Origin: Amylostereum areolatum | Taxonomy: Eukaryota; Basidiomycota; Agaricomycetes; Russulales; Stereaceae | Assembly: GCA_012932865.1 (NCBI GenBank) | Contig: SAXG01000089.1 | Span: forward strand, 81,555 to 145,554 | Length of the DNA stretch: 64,000 bases | Direction: 5' to 3' | Shown: piece after piece, positions 29,261 through 40,691 of the stretch | Layout of the letters: every line of letters starts with the position of its first letter | Numbering within the stretch: the stretch's first letter is position 1 | Notes under the pieces: generated by a model | What the model was told of the DNA's origin: nothing | What the model saw: only the letters and a program-made list of their open reading frames with translations | Databases searched by the model: none | Translations under genes and position numbers: made by a program

Positions 29261-30774
29261 ATTCCGGAGGAAGTCGAGAACGCAGCCCATCGAGCGCAGC
29301 AGAAACGGAAGAACATACAGAGAACCCAACAAGATCCCAATCACCTGATGACATCTTCGGAACCACAAGAGGAAGAAAAGGAAATCTATTTGGAAAACCC
29401 GAAAACATCGCATCAATGGGAGACACCGCCACCTCGATACCCAACCCTGCCACCGCACTTGGCAATGTCCCCCCTGGAGAGACTAATGTACCGCGCCAGA
29501 CGCCTGCAACTCCAACACCAGCCGATCCCGCAAAACCGAGACATGAGACTCGATTCCCCATAGGATTTGGCATGGTCGAACCAATAGGACAAGTTCCCCT
29601 AGGATCAGGCATAGCAGAACCAACAAGATGGAAAATGCTATCACCACGATCACCATCACTGTCCGACCGATCAATTGACAATAAGAAAGGAAAAGAGGTT
29701 CAAGACTACGTCTTCGGAAGAGGAGCAACCGCAGATCTTCCGAAAGAATCGAAGCACCCACCAGGAAATTCCCCACCAGGAGGAACAGGAACGATCGGAT
29801 CAAAACCCGATGACAAGGACAAAGGATTCAAACTAAACGCACTAGGAGTATACGACGGAAGAGACCGGGCAAAAGCAGCAAAGTTCATAGAACAATGCGT
29901 ACTTCGCTTCATAGCATTTCCCAACGCGTATGCGGCCAACATGCGTAAGATAACCTTCGTACTCTCGCATCTCACCGATGGACCGGCCCTCCACTGGGCG
30001 TCCCTTTTAATAAGCAAGATCGACAAGATACGAGATCGTGGTCTAGACCCAGAAGTATACCTTCCATGGACGGCATTCCGCGACTACTTCTTAGAAACCT
30101 TCGGAGAAATAGACCCAGGAAGAGATGCTAGATTCAATATACAGCGCCTAGAGCAAGGCACCATGGAAACCAAAGATTATATTACAATCTTCAGAGACTA
30201 CGCCATGGAAGCTGGTTACGATCATAAAGCGTTGATCGACCAATTCAAGAGAGGACTGCGCAATGATATCGTAGTCGAGATTCTCAAGAGAGACCACATC
30301 TCGAACAATATTGACGAATGGTATGAACTCGCATTGCGCATTGATAATAACTGGCGAGAAGCTCAAGCATTCCAACGACATTACACGAGACCAATGAACC
30401 CGACGAGCGACCTCACACTCCTGTACAAGAAACCACAGACATACATTCCATTCAGAAAGGGAAACGGAAATAAAGGAAACGCTACAACCGCCAGAGTCGC
30501 TCAAACCGGAAATAACAGCCGAAACTTCAGATGCCTCACCCCGCAAGAACGCGCAGAACTCCAGAAATCAGGATCATGCTTCTACTGCCGAAAACCAGGA
30601 CACATCTCCAGGAACTGCCCAGAGAAACGTACCCAAACTACGATCAACGCACGAACAGTGAATCTAACATCGGAAGAATCCCCGATTGATCAGATCACCA
30701 AACTTGTGAACAAGATGGACAGCGAAACGTTTGCACGCACCGCCAACATTTTCAAGAACAATCAGGATTTTTGA
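29261..30774 (+). CDS. Gag of B1, part 2 (with first gag ATG at 29416)
   Basis: Continues the leader frame of part 1; the first in-frame ATG is 29416 (MGDTATSIPNPATAL). 452 codons from there: Pro/Thr-rich N part, capsid-like core (YDGRDRAKAAKFIEQCVLRF, NMRKITFVLSHLTDGPALHW, RDYFLETFGEIDPGRDARFN), CCHC knuckle (CFYCRKPGHISRNC, about 30580-30620), end QDF-TGA. An out-of-frame ATG at 29352 comes from ACG to ATG and is absent in B2. The frame is otherwise intact, but its leader is 17.5 kb away. Confidence 0.85.
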
Positions 30775-33700
30775 ATCGTCCTTCAACCGCGGCTGTTGAA
30801 AGGACACAGACAATGAACTTTTCAAATCGATCTCCTGTGCAGGAAACAGGAGATGACGTAAATAGAACAGTGTATATAAGGTCATACCAAGATGGGGCAA
30901 CGCACGCCCCATCAATTCATATACCTGTTATGTTTCATGGAAAGTTCCGAAAAGCCGCAGCAAAAGCGCTACTAGATAGCGGAGCGAGCAGCACCCTGAT
31001 ACATCCAGATTTCGTGCGAAAACACAAGATGAATCTGATCCAACTTAAGAAACCGATACCGATATACAACATTGACGGATCTCGGAACACTCTGGGAGAA
31101 ATCAAACAGAAGGTACACCTTCCGATGACAATGGAAGGGATCAACGGAGAAATTCACCGCGAAACCCTAGGATTATTCGTCACAGCCCTAGGAGGAGACG
31201 AGGTAATCTTAGGAACCCCTTGGCTCAAAAAACATAACCCTAGCATTGATTGGAGAAAGAGACAGATTACATTACAGACATGTCCAGGTACGTACTCCAC
31301 TACGAGTAAAAGGATGACCGTCCAAGGAAAAGACGAACCCGTTCCACCATCATTCGAAGAACAAAAAGCAAACCCCCACGTAACAATAGAAGAACAGGAA
31401 GATTCCGAATTCGATTCCGATCTCGTCGAGATCAAGATGATCAGAACATTCTATGGAAAAACTAACATAGAAGCGATACCAGTTGCAGAAGAAACGAACG
31501 AAACCAATACCAGGATAACAGCAAGAGCAACTAAGGCACAAGAACTCGCAGAAAGAGCGGCCATGGGAGAGAAGAAGAAGACACTTGAGGAGATGATTCC
31601 ACCCAGCTACAAACAGTATCAAAAGGTATTCGAAAAGAAAGCATCAGAACGCTTCCCAATCAGTAGACCTTAGGATCATGCGATAGACCTAATCGAAGGA
31701 TGGAAACCTCGAAATTGCAAATTGTATCCAATGACGGTACCAGAACGAAAGGAACTAGGCACATTCGTAGACGAACATCTACGAAAAGGATACATCCGAG
31801 AATCAAAATCAGAGATATTGTCGCCCTTCTTTTTTATCAAGAAGAAAGATGGATCTCTTCGACCAGTACAGCACTATTGCTATCTCAACTCCATCACGGT
31901 AAAAAATGAATACCCGATCCCGCTCATCTCAGATCTCATCGACAAACTCAAAGATGCTAAGATCTTCTCAAAGCTCGATCTCCGATGGGGATACAACAAT
32001 GTTCGAATCAAAGAAGGAGATCAATGGAAAGCTGCGTTCAAAACAAACAGAGGCCTGTTCGAACCGATGGTGATGTTCTTCGGACTAACCAACTCGCCCG
32101 CAACATTCCAAGCAATGATGAACGCACTATTCAAGGGATTAATAGACACGGGAAAAGTAGTGGTGTACATGGACGACATATTGATATTCACGGAAACACT
32201 CGACAAACATAGAAGACTGATGAGAGAAGCCCTTCAAATTCTGGAACGAAACGATCTGTTCCTGAAACCGGAAAAGTGCTTCTTTGAACAATCATCAATC
32301 GAGTACCTAGGCGTGATAATCACGCATAACAAGGTACAGATGGACCCGATTAAGGTTCAAGGACTATCCAAGTGTCCTACACCGAGGAAAGTAAAAGAAG
32401 TTCAATCATTCCTCGGATTCGGAAACTTCTACCGACGTTTCATCAGAGATTATTCTAAGATTGCAAGACCACTATTCCAACTCACCAAGAAGGACCATGA
32501 TTGGAACTGGACGACCGAATGTGAAAACACTTTCAACAGGCTGAAACACGAGTTCACGTCGTCCCCAGTCTTGATCATGCCTGACGAAAACAAACCGTTC
32601 CGCATAGAAAGCGACGCCTCCGACTTCGCGTACGGAGCTATCCTATCACAACCGGATGAAACCGGAAGATGGCATCCGGTCGTGTACCTGTCCAAATCGT
32701 TGTCCCCAGCGGAACAGAATTACGAAATATACGACAAGGAACTCTTGGGAGTGGTAAAAGCCCTAGAACACTGGCGACACTATCTAGAAGGAGCGAACTA
32801 CAAGATCGAAATCTGGACAGACCACAAAAATCTGGAATATCTTACAACAGCCCAGAAGCTCAATCGACGACAAGCACGATGGAGCTTGTACCTATCCCGC
32901 TTCGACTACACCCTGGTGCACAAACCAGGAAGTACAAATAAAGCGGACGGACTTTCTAAAAGATCAGATCATAAAGAAGACATTCCAGACAACGACGAAC
33001 GAATCCTACTCCACCCTTCAATATTCAAGGCTAGAGCCACTGGAAGGGGAACAGTCAAAGCGATCGGAGATAAAGAACTTCTCAGAGAACTAAGGAACTT
33101 CTCGCACCTAGATGATGAGGTTTGGACAGCGCTAGATACGATCAATGTCAGCAACGGTCTACCTGCGATGCAGGTTCAGGACGTCGCGACGAGGTACAAG
33201 GCGAGGGGAGACGAGGATAGGATCGAGGGGGGCGGGTGATAACGAAGGTGTGGACCTTCCCCTACAGTACTTAGGGAGGATCCCCCAGGTAGCCGGAGAA
33301 TAGAAAAGGTCGAGATGACCCCTCCTCATAGATTAGTGAGCCCTTATATACATGAGGATAAGGACCCAAACAAAGACAAACGAAGCCGGAGTAGGAGTGG
33401 GTCAGGACGGACTACGAAGTGGGTACCACGGAGTACGAAGTGGGTCACAACACGAGGCGAGGTAAGTATGACTCCATGGTCTAGATCATGACCGAGGAAG
33501 CCGAGAAGATCGGTATGCCCGAAGGGCCGGACGCGATGCGAAGCGAGGCGAAGTCCGATGTGAGGTCCGATGGTAAACTATAGTAAAGTAAGGTCCGATG
33601 TATATTTAGGAGGCGTTCATGACAATCAAAAAATCAGGACCACGTACCCTTGCAAAAGGAATCTAAGATTGGAACTTCGAGAACAATCTGATCATCAGAA

Positions 33701-35145
33701 AAGGGAAGATCTACGTACTACAGAATCTCGAACTGCGACGCATGATCCTAAAATCGCATCATGATCTCCAGACGATTGGACATCCAGGAGAAATGAAAAC
33801 TCTAGAACTGGTACAAAGAAACTTTTGGTGACCAAAGATGATTTCCTTCGTAAAAGGCTATGTCCAAGGATGTCCCGTATGCCAGTCAACAAAGAATGTC
33901 ACGCACCCGGCAAAACATCCATTACAACCTACGGAAATACCAGAACGACCATGGGAAACAATCACATCAGATTTCATTACAGATCTTCCAATCTCCAATG
34001 GATTTGATTCGATCAACGTAGTCGTCGACAGGTTCACCAAAACCGCAGTATTCACACCGTGCCTAAAGACGATCAACACAGAAGAAATGGCTGATCTTCT
34101 GATCGACAACGTCTACAGACGATTCGGCCTATGGAAAAGAATGATATCAGATAGAGGTCCTCAGTTCGCGTCCAAAGTATTCCAATCCATTTGCGAAAGC
34201 CTTGGAATTGTCTCGTCACTCAGTACGGCGTACCATCCCCAAACAGACGGAGAAACTGAAAGAGTGAATCAAGAACTAGAACAATATCTTCGAGCATTCT
34301 GCAACGGAGATCAAACAAATTGGGCGAAACTTTTACCAAAAGCAGAATTCGCACACAATATACGACAACATTCAGCTACGAAAGCTTCCCCATTTGAACT
34401 CCTACACGGATATCAACCGGTGTTTAACCCGACAATACCAACCGACCCACGGATACCAACGGCTGAAGAAAGAATAAAGAACTTTAAGAACGCATGGGAC
34501 AACGCAGAAGCAAACCTGGAAATAGCTGCTAAATTGATGAAAATGCAGCATGACCAAACTTTCACACTACGAGATCAACTCAAACAGGGCGACCAAGTAT
34601 GGTTAGACAGAAAAAACCTTAACACGGTATACCCGAAAACCAAGCTAGCACCGAAACGATTCGGCCCGTTCAAAATTGAAAAGGTTATAGGACCGGTAAC
34701 CTATCACCTAGAACTACCAACGAAATGGAAAATACACCCAGTATTTCACGCAGCGCTGTTAATCCCATTCAAAGAGACAGAGCAATATGGCGAAGCTTAT
34801 GAAAGACCGCCTCCGGAACTAGTAAATGATGAAGAACTCTACGAATTAGAAACAATAGTAGCCTCAAAACTAGACAAACGGTATTCCGAACCATTACATT
34901 ACTTCGTGAAATGGAAGGGCTACCCAGACTCCGGTAACACATGGGAACCGGCATCTAATCTCGAAGGATCAAAAGCTGCGATCACAGAGTTCCATCGGAA
35001 TAACCCCAAGGCACCGAAGTTGCCACCACAGCCAATCAGAGATACCAACACAGAAGTTACTGATCGTGACGAGATCGCTGCAACACCGCAAGAGCGAAGA
35101 CCAACAAGACGAAAGAAACGCAAGACGAAAGTAAGACATTGGTGA
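30771..35145 (+). pseudogene. Pol polyprotein of B1, several stops and an insertion
   Basis: Starts 1 nt back from the gag stop. Protease (LLDSGASSTLIHPDF, about 30975), then TAG at 31671-31673 where Trp is expected before DHAIDL; RT with VYMDDILIF (about 32165); RNase H (ESDASDFAYGAIL, DKELLGVVKA, WTDHKNLEYL); a 448-bp insertion (33171-33618) that shifts frame; TAA 33664-33666; TGA about 33829-33831 where Trp is expected; integrase core (TSDFITDLPI, SDRGPQF, TDGETERVNQELE) and chromodomain (ETIVASKLDKRYSEPLHYFV, GYPDSGNTWEPASN) to the stop at 35145. Confidence 0.92.
33171..33618. mobile_element. 448-bp insertion in B1 integrase region, possibly a solo LTR
   Basis: It interrupts pol between NGLPAM and TIKKSGPRTL. 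ATG is present on both sides (33168-33170, 33619-33621). It contains a TATATA box (about 33353), a CTACAGTA motif (about 33262) and short repeats ACGAAGTGGGT. The ends can be read as TG...CA (TGCAGG...GTTCA), fitting an LTR, but no clear 5-bp duplication is seen, so the class is uncertain. Confidence 0.55.
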
Positions 35146-35224
35146 GACTCAACGCCATTCAGGCGAATGCACTGCCAACAAGGGGGGGATAAGAACCCTA
35201 CGGGTTCAACAAGACAGATCACCA

Positions 35225-37176
35225 ATGTCCACCACCCCAAACGCAACCAACACCTCCTCTACCAATCCAATCGTCTCACCCAACAATGTCGACCGCCTCC
35301 GCCTCGTCTGCAACAGAGCACACCACACTCAGCAGGAACGCGCCCTCTGCGGAGACTGCTTCATCGCTCGATCGGCAGCAATCTTCGCAATTAAGTCAGT
35401 ACCTCCTCCGTCTAGGTCAGGACCAGACGGAAGAACAGGGGGTAAGCCGATTAGAAGCACACAGAAGAACCCTAACTAAAGCACCCGGATTCCTCACAGG
35501 TGCTAATGCAATCCCCGTGGCCCGGAGCCACGGAAGTCCCACCGCCCGATTCCCCGATCCTAGAGAGCCAGATAGCCCGCATGATAGCCGGAGTAGCGCT
35601 CGAACAAGCCAGAGAACGGATCAACGACCTCAAGAGGGAGTCAACCGACGTCCAGAACATCTTGAAGAACCACATCAAGATGCTCGACGGAGAACTCCAT
35701 CAGCTAGACTCGAGGTACCTGACGCTCTCGACCGAAATGGAGGAGAGAGAGGTCAAGCTTCTTCGACGATTCAGGAAACTAGCGCAGCAGCTATACTCAA
35801 CGTCGCAGAACTCCGAAAATTCCTTACTGAAGTCGGACATCGAGTCAACTGGCTCAACTGGGAAAGACACACCTTCCGTGCCGCTTATGAAGGAGAAATC
35901 CTCCGAAGGCAAATAGAAACTACCGGAGTTCCCCATATGTCGTCACGCGACGGCCCAGACATCGACCTTATCTTCCATGGACATCACATCTCCCCGGGCT
36001 ACACTATTCGACCCGATCCCATCACATCCGCCCTCGCCAGACCCCCGTTCCTTCCTAACGCCCCTCCACGACCCATCACTGCTCCCACACCGCCAGGATC
36101 CCTACCCATCCCCGGCATCACCCAGATTAACCCCGTCCAGCCTCCCGTCACTAGAAACGGATTACCTGGAGAGCGATCCGGACAGCCCCTGGCTTCCCCA
36201 GAGCCCAGACAACAGACCGGCAATCCGCGACCAGTACCTAGGACATCTTCTCAGCTGCCCGCAATGCCTAGACCGACAACTCCATTCCTGGCATCTGCTA
36301 GCGACACTCCCATGCCATGGCACGGAGGTCTCCCTGCTTATCCCTTGTTCCTACATTCGCACTCCGACCACGATTGAGATTCCATCGCCCAGGATCCCCG
36401 AGTCACCTCACAGCGACGTAAACATGAATCTGTCGACCCCGACGGAAGACCACTCAAGCGGATCAGAGACGTCGGATTCTCCGATAAGTCGAGCGATAAA
36501 GAAATGCGACAAGATCCAGGAGATAATCGAGGAAATGATGGAAACCCATGCTCGCTGGAAACGAGACCGCGAGTCAACGGACAAATCGGACAGCTCGGCG
36601 GACGAACCGGACAGTCCGATGGACGACAAGACGAAGGAAGTAGCCGAGAATCCCTCGGACAAATGGAACAACGAGCCGACCACATGGACGCAAGAGAAGT
36701 GGGACGCGATTCCCGCGAAGCCGCGGAAACGCTGCTGGAAATGCGGCGAGCGAGGCCATCTCTGCTGAGACTGTCCCCGTCGCAAGAACACTCCCCCTCA
36801 CTTCCCCCGATCGCGGTCTTGCTATCCCCTCCGACCACAGACTCCTCTTCCTCGCCCGAGCCCGAGCCATCCGGATATCAGCTACGGTCCAGGAACACTG
36901 ATGTCCCACCCCCACCTCCGACGTACCGACGCTACCGCCCGTGCCCACAGGCAGCTTCTGGGATTCCTCGCGTGACGTGAGAGCCTGACGCACGAAGCCG
37001 CCCAACACGCCACCGAACAGTGGTTGTACTGGGAGGACGCCATGCTCCGCACTCAGCGAGAACCCCCTTCGCGCTTCAACCACTCCTGGCGCGTCAACGA
37101 TCTCTTCTGGAAGGAAGAAGATTGGGACTTGCAAGAAGCGGAAGAGTCGAAGGATCACTGGCCGGAGCCTTGGTAA
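35225..37176 (+). pseudogene. Spliced zinc-knuckle gene remnant downstream of B1 pol
   Basis: ATG 35225 (MSTTPNATNTSSTNPIVSP) with a Cys cluster (VCNRAHHTQQERALCGDC). A GT-AG intron at 35399-35499 (101 nt, CTAAC branch motif) joins it to VLMQSPWPG... and a coiled-coil segment (ALEQARERINDLKRE, MLDGELHQLDSRY). Convincing segments then continue in alternating frames (VNWLNWERHTFRAAYEGEIL near 35860; RDQYLGHLLSCPQCLDRQ near 36215). A CCHC knuckle CWKCGERGHLC-x2-C follows (about 36731) with TGA at 36766 replacing a codon inside it. The end is Trp/Glu-rich (EQWLYWEDAMLRTQRE ... DHWPEPW-stop at 37174). More introns or decay must explain the frame changes. It is not env-like and I know no counterpart. 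Confidence 0.5.
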
Positions 37177-37567
37177 GCGCATGGAAGAACTTTCAATCAT
37201 CATTACGCACTCGGACTTTCTCTCTCATCGTCATCATCGCGCTTTCGCATCCATTGTTACGATAATTCTCGGACTAATCACGGACTGCGCCCTCATTCGC
37301 ACGCATATTTTCCTCGGACTTCTCTACTATACCGGTTCCTATCGCTATGAGGAAGGCGAAACACTTGGCATTCTCTATGCGACGCGCTGGCCGCGCCGTT
37401 TACTTACGACTCAGTTTTGATTATGTACGAACTCTCGCTTACGATTGACGGCAATGATTACATCATTGCCCCTCCGCATCGTAAGGATAAAAGGGAAAGC
37501 CATAGCGACAACGACACCCTCAGACACCGTCTAACAAACCTACTCGCACCACCCAAACCAACCAAAC

Positions 37568-37954
37568 ATGTCTTCTACTCTCGCCTCCTCTTCGCGCAAC
37601 CTCTCCACCGTCGACTCCACTCCTCCTACCACCCCTCCTCCCTCGCCTGTCCCCTCGCGCACTCCCACGCCCGACCCACGCGACGAAGAACTCCTTCGTC
37701 ATCTCAAGCGAGTCACGGAACTCCTAAGCCGTCCAGATGTCGCTCGCGCCATGAAGAGGCCGAGAAGTCTCGACGAAGAAGCGTTGCAGGAATCGAAGCG
37801 GAGATGCAGTATCAAAGGAGTCTTCAAGAAGCACGGGCCCCGATTCAGACACCCCGACGACCCAGTCATGACAACGAGGATAGGGCATAGGCTAGGGTCT
37901 CCCACGATGGACGGGGAGGATATGAAGGTAGTGGAGTCGTGGGTGAAGCGGTAG
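37568..37954 (+). CDS. Small basic Ser/Pro-rich ORF in the B1 post-pol segment
   Basis: 128 codons from an ATG in good context (accaaacATGTCT). Ser/Thr/Pro-rich start (STPPTTPPPSPVPSRTPTPD), a helical part (EELLRHLKRVTELLSRPDVA), then MKRPRSLDEEALQESKRR, which resembles a nuclear localisation signal. GATAAAAGG at about 37486 could be its own TATA box, 80 nt upstream, so it may be a separate transcription unit. Function unknown. Confidence 0.5.
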   Translation: MSSTLASSSRNLSTVDSTPPTTPPPSPVPSRTPTPDPRDEELLRHLKRVTELLSRPDVARAMKRPRSLDEEALQESKRRCSIKGVFKKHGPRFRHPDDPVMTTRIGHRLGSPTMDGEDMKVVESWVKR

Positions 37955-38059
37955 AATAGAATTCTATCGCCCGATTTCGAACAAACATAAGAAGAGTGAG
38001 CGTCAAGATAAGAAAAATCAGAAAACACGATGCAGCCCACTCAGTCACCCGATCTCACA

Positions 38060-38238
38060 ATGTTCACTGCAACCACTCCACGTTCACTCGTCATCGTCAT
38101 AAGTGTGATCGTAACACTTACCGTCCTTACCGCCCTCACATAAATGATCTTCATCCAACGATGGCGTCGACCGAACAAACGTGTTCAAGAACTTCCCATG
38201 GAACCCATCCGATTCGCGAATCTACGAGACGTCGATTC
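38060..38238 (+). pseudogene. Membrane-segment ORF next to the B1 polypurine tract
   Basis: ATG 38060 gives a strongly hydrophobic helix (SLVIVISVIVTLTVLTAL), then TAA at 38141-38143, then in the same frame a basic tail (MIFIQRWRRPNKRVQELPME...) running into the polypurine tract. It looks like a transmembrane anchor plus cytoplasmic tail broken by one stop. The role is unknown and the case is weak because it is short. Confidence 0.35.
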
Positions 38239-38253
38239 TAGAGAGGGGGATAG
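38239..38253 (+). promoter_or_regulatory. Polypurine tract of B1
   Basis: AGAGAGGGGGATAG lies directly before the 3' LTR, the usual site for plus-strand priming. Confidence 0.75.
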
Positions 38254-38804
38254 TGTTACAACTCCAATAAGGTATCTCATTCTCCCTTACCTTACTCGGA
38301 AGGACGTCGCTAAACGACGGATTACGACTGTGCCCCAGTTCGTAACCGTCTCAACGACACGACCACGACAGTGCCACAGATTGTCACCGTCTCAACGGCA
38401 TAGCCACGATGGTGCCGCAGATCGTCACCGTCTCAACGGCATAGCCACGATGGTGCCACAGTCTCGTCCCCATAGATACTTGATACAACCGTCGCTCAAT
38501 GTACATATGTTTACTCGACCTCCTTTCTTATAAAAGGAGGCTCAACGAACGAGCTATTCCCCAGCTCGTTCTCTTTGTAAATACAGGACTGTTCTGAATA
38601 GAACCTCCTCTTAAAACACTAAAGAGAATCCTAAGCAAACTAAGTCGATACGCTCGCCTAAGTCTTCCGTGAAGACTTACTGCTTCGCCTATCGACCTTC
38701 ACCTTCGTGCAAACCGAGACGTCTGGATCACCTGATCCCACTTCTCACGCGTAAGAGTACTGTAGCCTGAGCTGCTTGTCACATGATAAGGACCGTCCTT
38801 AACA
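38254..38804 (+). mobile_element. 3' LTR of B1
   Basis: 551 bp, TGTTACAACTCC...GTCCTTAACA, with the 41-bp tandem units, TATAAAA and the AGCTCGTTCT start motif. It differs by several percent from the 5' LTR. The following bases (GGGCC) do not repeat the bases before the 5' LTR (GTAAC). Confidence 0.95.
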
Positions 38805-39538
38805 GGGCCCCTGACCCATTCAAGGGTCCCTCGGAGGTGAATGGGGTATGGATCGTTGAAGGGAAGGCGCAACAGGTTGGCCCCTCAATGCTGGTGGAGG
38901 CGGCAACGGAGACGGGATATTGCTACTACGCGACAGTGGGCGAGTGTCTAGGGAGCGACGGCCAGAGCGCCATCTACGTGGGATGGGTACGCAACCACGC
39001 CTACGCCCGTACGTCACCACTCCCCTTGTGCCAAACTCGTGCTGACCCGCAAACAGCGATGATAGTCTTTATTATCTGCAACGTCAACTGGGCCCTCCCG
39101 CTTAGCCCAAAACTTCCTACTTCTTCCTCCATCGCTGCGGACTGGTATTGGGCGTTCAACCTCTGCCTCGGCACCCTCATTGCCCCTCCCTCTCTCGTCG
39201 CCAAGAACATCGCTCGCATCGTGGACGCCCACCTTCCTGCCATGCTGCACCACGTTGTAGGGCATGAAGGTTACTCCGTCTTTGTATTCCCCGAGTGGGG
39301 AAACCTGATGCCCATGCTGACAGAGGAGCCCTGGGGGCCGCTTAGCAACGTGGTGGAGTATCTGGCCCACGCGTGCCATGCCATCTATCTGTTCTCCTAC
39401 TCAGCAGTAGAGCAGTCGCTCTACAAGCTGATCGTGGAGGCGCGCGAGGTGTCGGCTTACCAGATCTCGCACGAGGTGCAGGAAAGGGCCGCAGCCATAG
39501 AGAAATGGCGGAGTGAAGGGTTATACTTACGCCAGTAA
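38805..39538 (+). pseudogene. Unknown protein, 5' end cut by the B1 LTR
   Basis: The frame is open from inside the LTR to the stop at 39536-39538, so the true start is lost. A possible 48-nt intron (39013-39060, GTACGT...AACAG) is in frame, so the sequence reads either way. The product has a Gly/Tyr-rich part (YCYYATVGECLGSDGQSAIYV), a hydrophobic middle (MIVFIICNVNWALPL; IAADWYWAFNLCLGTL) and a helical C-terminus (EVQERAAAIEKWRSEGLYL). I do not recognise the family. It may be a host gene or another transposon's gene that received B1. Confidence 0.5.
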
Positions 39539-39916
39539 GTGAGAGCAGCTAGGCTAGTGGGAAGACGGTTGTCTTCCTGCTGTTACCTGCACGTTCTCCA
39601 CTTCACTTTTTCTATTGCCCTCCACGTTGTCACAGGTTATCTCGTATCGCCCCGTCGGAATGACCCGTTACCTTTGTCCTACCTATGCCGCTTGTCTCCC
39701 ATTCCCCACGTTGCTTACCATTGTCTTCCCATTCTGATATCCCTTGGTCTCCGCTATCGCTACTATCGCCACCCCCCCTTCTCCATGATATGTTCCTAAA
39801 CGCCCGCCTGTACGTATACCTGCATGATGATTGTTGATCCCCCTCTTTACCTGTTATCTCTATCTATTCTATCCAGAGCTACAGCAATCTGTCCCTCAAG
39901 TCCTCCTAGCCCAAAG
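39539..39916. other. Spacer, nothing recognised
   Basis: C/T-rich plus strand with a short hydrophobic open frame (39539-39799), low complexity. No promoter, repeat or gene is supported. Confidence 0.4.
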
Positions 39917-40060
39917 TGACACAGTCGGGCTGACTGTGCGCTCAGTCATCCGATCAATGCACAGTCAAGTGACTGTGCACTCAGTCATCCATGACAGAAT
40001 GCACAGTCACTAGACAGAATGCACAGTTCATTGACTGTGCGCACAGTCCATTGCACAGTT
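39917..40060. repeat. Cluster of GCACAGT/ACTGTGC dyads
   Basis: At least ten copies of the 7-mer ACTGTGC or its complement GCACAGT, in both orientations, within about 140 bp (for example TGCACAGTCAAGTGACTGTGCA at 39958-39979). The arrangement can fold into several hairpins and could be a dense binding-site array. Confidence 0.8.
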
Positions 40061-40450
40061 GATCCAACGCATGAACAAACAAAGGGCAAAGAGGTATTTA
40101 AGGAGAGATGAGCGGAAGAGAAAAGAGAGAGACTGCCACCGAGACAGACCCCACACGCACGCCCTACTGTAAAGCTTACTGTAGCTTACTCTGGAAACCC
40201 CAGCCCACTGTTCCCATACACCTTGTAGCTACTTACTGTAGTACCTACTCCGTGTCACAAATAAACGCATAACCCCAACTCTTCTCTCATAAGTTTCGTT
40301 TAGACCACCCAGAGCGGTGTCTAGCGTTGCTCCTCCTACCTCCCCCCCCTCACACACACCCCTGAAGGCGTAGTACTCAGGCTTCTGACGTTGTGTGAGC
40401 AACCACGAACCTTGTAGACGCTTACAACAACCTCACTCGAACACCTAGGA
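40061..40450 (+). promoter_or_regulatory. Promoter/LTR-like block
   Basis: TATTTAAGG at about 40095, several TACTGTAG motifs (40165-40245), AATAAA at about 40259 and a pyrimidine-rich tail. TATA-like and polyadenylation-like signals 165 bp apart resemble the U3-R-U5 layout of an LTR, and TGACACAG (39917) and ...TTACAACA (40429) could be its ends. No target duplication was found, so this is tentative. Confidence 0.35.
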
Positions 40451-40691
40451 AAATCCGGGAAAGAGGAAAACCCGATTGACTTAGTTTCGAAAAGACCTTA
40501 ACCCCCTTTTCGCTTGACAGTGTATCGTTTATCTCTCCACGCCATTCCATGACGATGACAAGCCACCTACAGTACGCCATCTTTCTCTCATTTTCTTCAT
40601 ATCGGGATGGTATTGTTCTTTGAATAACTTATTGTATTTATGTTCTGCCAACACACCTATATTGTAGTTAATACGTGCTCGCGACTGTTGA

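Larger units (their letters stand above)
10134..38804 (+). mobile_element. Ty3/gypsy retrotransposon family B, copy B1 (host of the nest)
   Basis: The plus-strand element is built from a 5' LTR (10134-11108), leader/gag part 1 (11109-11760), gag part 2 (29261-30774), pol (30771-35145), a 3.1-kb post-pol segment (35146-38253) and a 3' LTR (38254-38804). The two gag parts join exactly at the ATTCC target duplication made by the B2 insertion (11756-11760 and 29261-29265), so they were one element. The bases outside the two LTRs differ (GTAAC on the left, GGGCC on the right), so no target duplication frames B1. Multiple stops and an insertion inactivate it. Confidence 0.9.

Noticed and set aside
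38060..38238. Envelope-like protein in B1
   Set aside because: The helix plus basic tail sits where an envelope anchor would be, but there is no signal peptide, cleavage site or ectodomain in frame, so only a membrane-segment ORF is claimed.
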